Assembly (NCBI GenBank): GCA_037443705.1
Contig: JBBINV010000008.1
Coordinates: forward strand, 14,848 to 78,847
Origin: 2-02-FULL-66-14 sp037443705
GTDB taxonomy: Bacteria > Pseudomonadota > Gammaproteobacteria > Burkholderiales > SG8-39
Direction: 5' to 3'
DNA length: 64,000 nucleotides
Each line of letters opens with the position of its first letter. The first letter of the stretch is position 1. Of the stretch, positions 59,584 to 64,000 are shown in pieces. A model generated the notes under the pieces. The model saw only the letters and a list, made by a program, of their open reading frames with translations. It was not told the origin of the DNA and ran no database searches. Made by a program: the position numbers and the translations under genes.

Positions 59584-60597
59584 TCAGCTCGACCACCGCG
59601 AGTTCACCGGCGCGCACCGCAGCACTCTGGCGATCCGTCGCAGCCAGGCGTTGCTCAGGCGCTCCCCGGGGTCGTAGCGCCGTTTCTCGGCGAGGAACGG
59701 ACCGATCGCAGGATAGCGCTCCTCGAGCTGAATGCGTGTGGCAACTTCGCAGGCGTTGAGTGGAAACGAACCGTTGCGCTCGAGCGCGGCGACGAGCAGC
59801 AGCCGTCGGACTTCGGCCGCGCGCACCGCGGCACCGAGAGTCGCCCGAAGCTGGAAGCTCAGCGTCACCCCCGCCCAGTCGCGAACCGCCCAGCGCAGGT
59901 AGGTTTCCCGCTCCGCGGTGTGCCGGCGCACGACGATTTCCCGAAGCGCAATCCTCTGATCGTCGGCGAGTGCCCGAACCTCCCTGAGGTAAGCGTCGAG
60001 CTCCTCGGGGGGGACCAGGACCGCGGACTCGCACTGTACGCCGGGTTGCTCGAGCGACGGGAATTCCAGCACGACAGGCTCGAGAGCACCGGTGGCGGCC
60101 CGCTGCAGAGATTCCAGCCGAAGGGTGATGCTGTAAAGGATTCCAAATGCCCCGTGGCCCCCTACGGCGAGGCCGAAGAGTGCGGCACTGGAATCGCGGC
60201 TGACGCGCCGCAGCTCGCCGTCGGGCGTGGCGAGCGTCAGCGCCTGCACGTGCGCCACAATCGGCGCGCCGTCCGGTCCCGCCGCGTTCTCGGAGACCGA
60301 TTCACCGATGCGCGCGGTCGAGCCGGGGCAGGCGGCGAACGCGCCGATGGCGAGCCCTCGATCGGCGAGGTATTCCGCGAGCGCGCCCCAGGTCATCGCC
60401 GGCTGGACCTCTACGCAGCCGCGCCCGTTGTCGAGGCCGAGAACGCCGCACATCGCCGAAGGATCGAGCGTCAGCGTGCAATCCTGCGATTCGCGAAGCG
60501 CACGCCGCAGCTGCTCGGCCGAGCGCACGCGCACGATCCTGGGGCGCGACGCCGCTGGGGCGATTCCGGGCGCGGGAAAAGTGAGCGTGGCAAGCAT
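59584..60597 (-). CDS. FAD-binding oxidoreductase (FAD_binding_4, GlcE-like)
   Basis: 337 residues. CVEVQPAMTWGALAEYLADR and GAFAACPGSTARIGESVSEN are the PCMH-type FAD site; VQALTLATPDGELRRVSRDS and GLAVGGHGAFGILYSITLRL follow. ATG 60597 has AGGAGG upstream. It resembles stand-alone GlcE or vanillyl-alcohol-oxidase-like proteins, but the C-terminal domain is short and no glycolate oxidase partners are adjacent. Substrate unknown. It converges on dnaE with a 1-base gap. Confidence 0.8.
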   Translation of the reverse strand: MLATLTFPAPGIAPAASRPRIVRVRSAEQLRRALRESQDCTLTLDPSAMCGVLGLDNGRGCVEVQPAMTWGALAEYLADRGLAIGAFAACPGSTARIGESVSENAAGPDGAPIVAHVQALTLATPDGELRRVSRDSSAALFGLAVGGHGAFGILYSITLRLESLQRAATGALEPVVLEFPSLEQPGVQCESAVLVPPEELDAYLREVRALADDQRIALREIVVRRHTAERETYLRWAVRDWAGVTLSFQLRATLGAAVRAAEVRRLLLVAALERNGSFPLNACEVATRIQLEERYPAIGPFLAEKRRYDPGERLSNAWLRRIARVLRCAPVNSRWSS

Positions 60598-60698
60598 GTC
60601 TGCCTCCTGTCCGGATGGGTCCGGCCTATTGTTCCGCTCGCGCTCGCGCACTCGCAACGCGCGCACGCGAAGTAGCGGATTCCGCAACCGGCGGTGAT

Positions 60699-60986
60699 TC
60701 AGACGGTGGGAAGGCAGTCGAAGCTGTCGTAGCTGCGCTCGACGCCCGGCGCGAGCGGCACGACCTCGACTGCGGCGACACGCGCTGCGGGGGGTCCGTT
60801 GTGCGCCCAGACGAGCACCGCCTCTACCGCCTCGGGCGCGCCCTGGAGCAGCGCCTCGACGCTGCCGTCGGCGCGGTTGCGCACCCAGCCGGCCACGCCG
60901 CGGAGCAGCGCCTCGGCGCGCAGGCCGTGCCGGTACCCTACGCCCTGTACCCGGCCGACGATACGCAGATGAAATGTCACGGCCAT
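60699..60986 (-). CDS. acyP: Acylphosphatase
   Basis: 95 residues. IVGRVQGVGYRHGLRAEAL contains the catalytic Arg and GWVRNRADGSVEALLQG the catalytic Asn. It hydrolyses acyl phosphates in the cytosol. It is 100 bases upstream of the FAD gene on the same strand, possibly co-transcribed. All active-site residues are present. Confidence 0.94.
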   Translation of the reverse strand: MAVTFHLRIVGRVQGVGYRHGLRAEALLRGVAGWVRNRADGSVEALLQGAPEAVEAVLVWAHNGPPAARVAAVEVVPLAPGVERSYDSFDCLPTV

Positions 60987-61076
60987 GCCGGGATACGCGT
61001 CCTCACTTAGGTGCGTACGGTTGCGTCATGATAAGCTGCAAGGAAATCCAGGAGAATCAGAGCAGGGGGACAGGAA

Positions 61077-61472
61077 ATGCGAGCTGTGCTTCTCATCGTC
61101 GCGGGGCTTGCGCTGATCGGCTTTCTGGCGGTTTCCATCGTATTGCCGAACATGGCCGGGAGCGAAGCCCGCGAGGCGGCCACGGCGCTGGTCGCCGGAG
61201 CGGAGCCCGCCAAGCAGCAGGTAGCGGCGGCGGCGCAGAAAGCCGGCAATCTCGCCGGCTCCGGGGCCGGCGTCAAGGTCGCCCCTCGCAACGATGCAAA
61301 GCACGGCGAACTGAAGTGGATCGTCGAGCAGAACGGAGCGATCCGGGGCTGGAACGAGAAGAACGCGATCGAGATCGCACTGCAGCCCCGGCTCGAAGGA
61401 GGGAAGCTTTCCTGGAATTGCCGCGGGTACCCGAATACGTCCATGCCGCCGGATTGCGGCGGACGCCCGTAG
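61077..61472 (+). CDS. Membrane-anchored protein with pilin-like C-terminus
   Basis: 131 residues. One N-terminal hydrophobic segment (AVLLIVAGLALIGFLAVSIV), an Ala-rich helical stretch, then GELKWIVEQNGAIRGW and a pair of Cys in LSWNCRGYPNTSMPPDC. The two-Cys end resembles the disulfide loop of type IV pilins, but there is no class III prepilin cleavage site. It may be a periplasmic structural or adhesin-related protein. SD AGGGGGACAGG precedes ATG 61077. Confidence 0.55.
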   Translation: MRAVLLIVAGLALIGFLAVSIVLPNMAGSEAREAATALVAGAEPAKQQVAAAAQKAGNLAGSGAGVKVAPRNDAKHGELKWIVEQNGAIRGWNEKNAIEIALQPRLEGGKLSWNCRGYPNTSMPPDCGGRP

Positions 61473-61574
61473 CTGCCTTTATCCCCGCATCAGCGGTTTC
61501 TCTTGGTTACGGAGCGCCTGCGGCTATGATCTGGCGCGTGCGGCGTGCGCCGCGCCTTTAAGGAGGAAGCAGGG

Positions 61575-62009
61575 ATGCGCATCCATCGTAGCATGCTGGT
61601 CTTCGCCGGGATCTCGATCGCCGCGCTCGCGGGCTGTGCGGGCACCGGCGGCGGGGTGGACAAGGTGGTCTATCATTTCAACGAAGGCCTGGCGCAGGCT
61701 TCCAACGGCATTCGCAACATCAACAACCACCTGGAAGTGAATCCGAGCGCGAAGATCGTCGTGGTTTCGCACGCGCTCGGGGTCGACTTCCTGATGAAGG
61801 GCGCGAAGGACAAGAACGGCAACAAGTACGAGGATCTGGTCGAGCAGCTGAAGATGAAGGGTGTGCGCTTTGATGTTTGCGAAATCACGCTGCGCAACCG
61901 CAAGCTCACGAAGGACCAGTTCATCGCCGACGCCACGTACGTCCCCTCGGGCGTCGCGGAGGTAACGCGCCTGCAGCAAAAAGAGGGCTACGCCTACCTC
62001 AAGCCGTAG
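61575..62009 (+). CDS. DsrE-family lipoprotein
   Basis: 144 residues. The signal peptide ends in a lipobox (ISIAALAGC), predicting an outer- or inner-membrane lipoprotein. The mature part has the DsrE fold: KVVYHFNEGLAQASNGIRNI, IVVVSHALGVDFLMKGAKD, RFDVCEITLRNRKL, and YVPSGVAEVTRLQQKEGYAY. DsrE proteins act in sulfur transfer; a conserved Cys (FDVC) remains. SD AAGGAGGAAG precedes ATG 61575. It overlaps the hydrogenase-like gene on the other strand by 11 bases. Confidence 0.85.
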   Translation: MRIHRSMLVFAGISIAALAGCAGTGGGVDKVVYHFNEGLAQASNGIRNINNHLEVNPSAKIVVVSHALGVDFLMKGAKDKNGNKYEDLVEQLKMKGVRFDVCEITLRNRKLTKDQFIADATYVPSGVAEVTRLQQKEGYAYLKP

Positions 62010-62517
62010 CTCTTGCGGAAACGGCCGCGAGAATCCCCTGCATGATCGCGACCGGAGTTGGCGGACACCCCGGAACTGCGACGTCAACCGGTATCACGTT
62101 GGCCACGCGGCCCCGGCTGGCGTAGTTTTCTCCGAAGATACCACCGTCGCAGCCGCAATCGCCGACCGCGACCACGAGCTTGGGCTCGGGGGTGGCCTCA
62201 TAGGTGCGCCGCAGCGCCTCCTCCATGTTGCGCGCGACCGGCCCCGTCACGAGCAGCAGGTCGGCATGGCGCGGGCTGGCGACGAACTTGATGCCCAGCC
62301 CCTCGAGGTTGTAGTAGGGGCTGTTCATGGCGTGAATCTCGAGCTCGCAGCCGTTGCACGAGCCCGCGTCCACGTGCCGGATCGCGAGCGCGCGCCCGAA
62401 CAGCTTCAGCACGGTGTCGTTCAACCGCCCGGAAAGCAAGCGCAGCGCCTCGTCCGCCGCGGGCGCGGGCTCGCTCAGGATTCCGGTACGGAGAATCTGG
62501 CGCAGTATCTTCTGCAT
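61999..62517 (-). CDS. NuoB/HyfI-like small subunit of a hydrogenase-related complex
   Basis: 172 residues. GSCNGCELEIHAMNSPYYNL has the first Cys pair of the N2-type 4Fe-4S cluster; VVAVGDCGCDGGIFG and IPVDVAVPGCPPTPVAIMQG provide the others. It resembles HyfI, HycG and NuoB. It starts 2 bases before the end of the large subunit gene, forming an operon. It would pass electrons in a membrane-bound, complex-I-like or energy-converting hydrogenase-related enzyme. Confidence 0.88.
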   Translation of the reverse strand: MQKILRQILRTGILSEPAPAADEALRLLSGRLNDTVLKLFGRALAIRHVDAGSCNGCELEIHAMNSPYYNLEGLGIKFVASPRHADLLLVTGPVARNMEEALRRTYEATPEPKLVVAVGDCGCDGGIFGENYASRGRVANVIPVDVAVPGCPPTPVAIMQGILAAVSARATA

Positions 62518-62519
62518 GA

Positions 62520-64000
62520 TTACAGGTCGGCCCCGGCGTAGCTNNNNNNNNNNNNNNCAGGTTGAAGGACTTGTTGATGAGCGGGAAGTCGGGGACGATG
62601 TTCCCGATCACGGCGTGCTCGAGCGCCGGCCAGTTCTGCCACGAAGGATCGTGCGCGTGGCAGCGCCGCACGCGGCCGCCTTCGCCGGCCTGCAGCGCCA
62701 CGAGCACCTCGCCGCGCCAGCCCTCGACCCAGCCGATGCCGAGCGCGCCTTCCGGGGGGGTGCCGACGGGCGCGCGCAGCCCGCCCTGCGGAAGCCGCTC
62801 GAGGATGAGGCGCTGCAGCCGCAGCGACTCCAGCGCTTCCTCGAACCGCACCACGATGCGCGCGGCGACGTCGCCGTTGCGGTGCGACGACAGTTTCGGC
62901 TGCAGCTCGTCGTACGGCGAATGACCCGGATGGACCCGGGCGTCGATCGCATGTCCGCTTGCGCGCGCGGCGAGCCCGACCACGCCGAGCCGGGCCGCGG
63001 TCTGCGGCGCGAGCCTTCCCGTGGTGATGCAGCGATCCTGCAGACCGGTGTGGTTGTAGTAGATGGAGCGAAGGCCCCGCAGTTCCTCCTTCAGGCGCAG
63101 CGCTTCCTCGATGAGGGTGCGCGAGGCCGCCGCGTCCACGTCGCAGGCGACTCCGCCAGGGACGACGCGGTCCATGAGGTAGCGGTGGCCGAACAGCCGG
63201 GCGTTGGTGCGCAGCACCTGCTCCTTCAGGCGCCAGAACTGCGCGAAACCGAACGAAAGCGCGCAGTCGTTGCCGAGGTAGCCGAGATCCCCGAGGTGAT
63301 TGGCGACGCGCTCGCGCTCGAGGAACAGGGCGCGCAGGTAGCGTGCCCTGGCGCCCGGCGTCACGCCGGCCATGCCCTCGAGCGCCATCGCGTAGGCCCA
63401 CGCGTAGGCGACCGTGCTGTCGCCCGAGACGCGCCCGGCGAGCCTCGCCCCTTCCTCGAGCGTCAGCGACTCGAAGCGGCGCTCGATGCCCTTGTGCTTG
63501 TAGCCCAGCCGCTCCTCCAGGCGCAGGAGCTTCTCGCCGACGATCGAGAAGCGGAAATGCCCTGGCTCGATCGTTCCGGCATGAACCGGGCCCACGGGGA
63601 TCTCGTGCACGCCCTCGCCTTCGACGCGCACGAACGGGTAGCTGTCGCTCTCGTGCCGGTGCCGATGGGCCGGATCGAAATCGCGGCGCAGCGGAAACAC
63701 GCCGTCGGGCCAGGCGCCGTGGCGGAGCCATTTGCGCCGGTCCGCGCTTCCTTCGGCGGCCACGCCGGTGAGGTCGTAGGCGGCGCGCTGCATGCGCGTC
63801 GCGCACCGGAACAGGCCGGACAGGTCGGGGTATGCGGGCGATGTTTCCGCCGTGTGCAGCTCCAGGCAGACGAGCCCCTCGTGCAGCACCAGCAGGGCGC
63901 GCACGCAGAACCCCCGCCCGCGATCGCGCTCGTCGCTCGCCCAGAGCGCGCCCAGGCGCGCCCCGGCCGCCGCCGCGGCCTCGCAGCCGGCCCGCCAGCC
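62520..64000 (-). CDS. HyfG/NuoCD-like large subunit without nickel cysteines, partial
   Basis: The 5' end lies beyond the right edge; the frame is open at 64000. NuoC-like front part (ALWASDERDRGRGFCVRALL) leads into a NuoD-like part with HEIPVGPVHAGTIEPGHFRF and LGYKHKGIERRFESL. The two nickel-binding motifs of [NiFe] hydrogenases (RxCGxC and DPCxxC) read RVSGDS and DPSWQNW, so it cannot be a normal hydrogenase. The end (INKSFNL then SYAGADL) is interrupted only by the N run. Confidence 0.87.
   Translation of the reverse strand, partial: LAGRLRGRGGGRGAPGRALGERRARSRAGVLRARPAGAARGARLPGAAHGGNIARIPRPVRPVPVRDAHAARRLRPHRRGRRRKRGPAQMAPPRRLARRRVSAAPRFRSGPSAPARERQLPVRARRRRGRARDPRGPGSCRNDRARAFPLLDRRREAPAPGGAAGLQAQGHRAPLRVADARGRGEARRARLGRQHGRLRVGLRDGARGHGRRDAGRQGTLPARPVPRARARRQSPRGSRLPRQRLRAFVRFRAVLAPEGAGAAHQRPAVRPPLPHGPRRPWRSRLRRGRGGLAHPHRGSAAPEGGTAGPSLHLLQPHRSAGSLHHHGKARAADRGPARRGRARRARKRTCDRRPGPSGSFAVRRAAAETVVAPQRRRRRAHRGAVRGSAGVAAAAAPHPRAASAGRAARARRHPPGRRARHRLGRGLARRGARGAAGRRRRPRAALPRARSFVAELAGARARRDREHRPRLPAHQQVLQPXXXXXSYAGADL
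62544..62557. other. Assembly gap (14 N)
   Basis: A run of 14 N within the last codons of the large subunit gene. Deleting all 14 joins FNL to SYAGADL in frame, and the result matches the usual end of HyfG/HycE proteins. The gap is therefore probably of zero real length. Confidence 0.95.

Noticed and set aside
62520..64000. [NiFe] hydrogenase large subunit
   Set aside because: Both nickel-binding cysteine motifs are replaced, so hydrogen chemistry is not supported.

Overview
The window is about 64 kb of GC-rich DNA (GC-ending codons, tightly packed genes, 4-bp ATGA or GTGA overlaps). It looks like the chromosome of an uncultured betaproteobacterium. The pointers are a Bug-family substrate-binding protein, the queA-tgt-yajC-secD-secF run, the pcnB-folK-deoxynucleoside kinase-panC neighbourhood, a beta/gamma-type dnaE, and an rpf (DSF) signalling cluster. 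A 14-base run of N near 62.5 kb shows that it is an assembled scaffold. No rRNA, CRISPR array, integrase or intact insertion sequence was seen.

Layout. (a) 0-14 kb is accessory DNA: a glutaredoxin fragment, small unknown genes, a WYL regulator, a PD-(D/E)XK protein, a RAMA-domain protein, an ARPP-1-domain protein, a secreted nuclease-like protein, and seven toxin-antitoxin (TA) type loci (PIN/RHH, XRE/AbiEii-like, RHH/PIN, a decayed HigBA, an intact HigBA, DUF4258/DUF2283, VapBC). Several genes here are broken, mostly by internal deletion. (b) 13.9-20 kb holds a UvrD/Rep helicase and an hsp20-lon heat-shock unit behind a sigma-32-type promoter. Here hsp20 carries a one-base frameshift. A scrap region with a truncated XRE gene follows. 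(c) 20-28 kb holds a small cytochrome c, an M24-like protein with a dehydrogenase and a Bug protein, NAD synthetase, a TumE-like TA pair, a methyltransferase and CorA. (d) 28-39.7 kb is core metabolism and secretion: an aminotransferase, NUDIX-mnmA, purB, a membrane-spermidine synthase fusion, then queA-tgt-yajC-secDF on the minus strand. (e) 39.7-45.3 kb holds tRNA-Leu(CAA) and a diffusible-signal-factor cluster: rpfG-like, rpfC-like, a haem-oxygenase-like dimetal oxidase, and convergent rpfF. (f) 45.3-61 kb holds a gamma-glutamyltransferase-like gene, then the minus-strand run hda, HAD phosphatase, pcnB, folK, deoxynucleoside kinase, cytochrome P450, panC, then purM, a DMT exporter, dnaE, a FAD oxidoreductase and acylphosphatase. 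(g) 61-64 kb holds a pilin-like protein, a DsrE-like lipoprotein and the end of a membrane-bound hydrogenase-related (Ehr-like) complex that runs off the window.

How it works together. The rpf genes look like a self-contained quorum-sensing loop: RpfF makes a cis-2-unsaturated fatty acid, the RpfC-like hybrid kinase senses it, and the RpfG-like HD-GYP protein degrades cyclic di-GMP. The added dimetal oxidase is the best candidate here for something undescribed. Other points worth attention are a P450 in the usual panB slot, an energy-converting hydrogenase-type large subunit without nickel cysteines, a SeqA-like plus RAMA protein, and a palindromic terminator-like repeat present three times. 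All functions are assigned by reading motifs; no database search was run.
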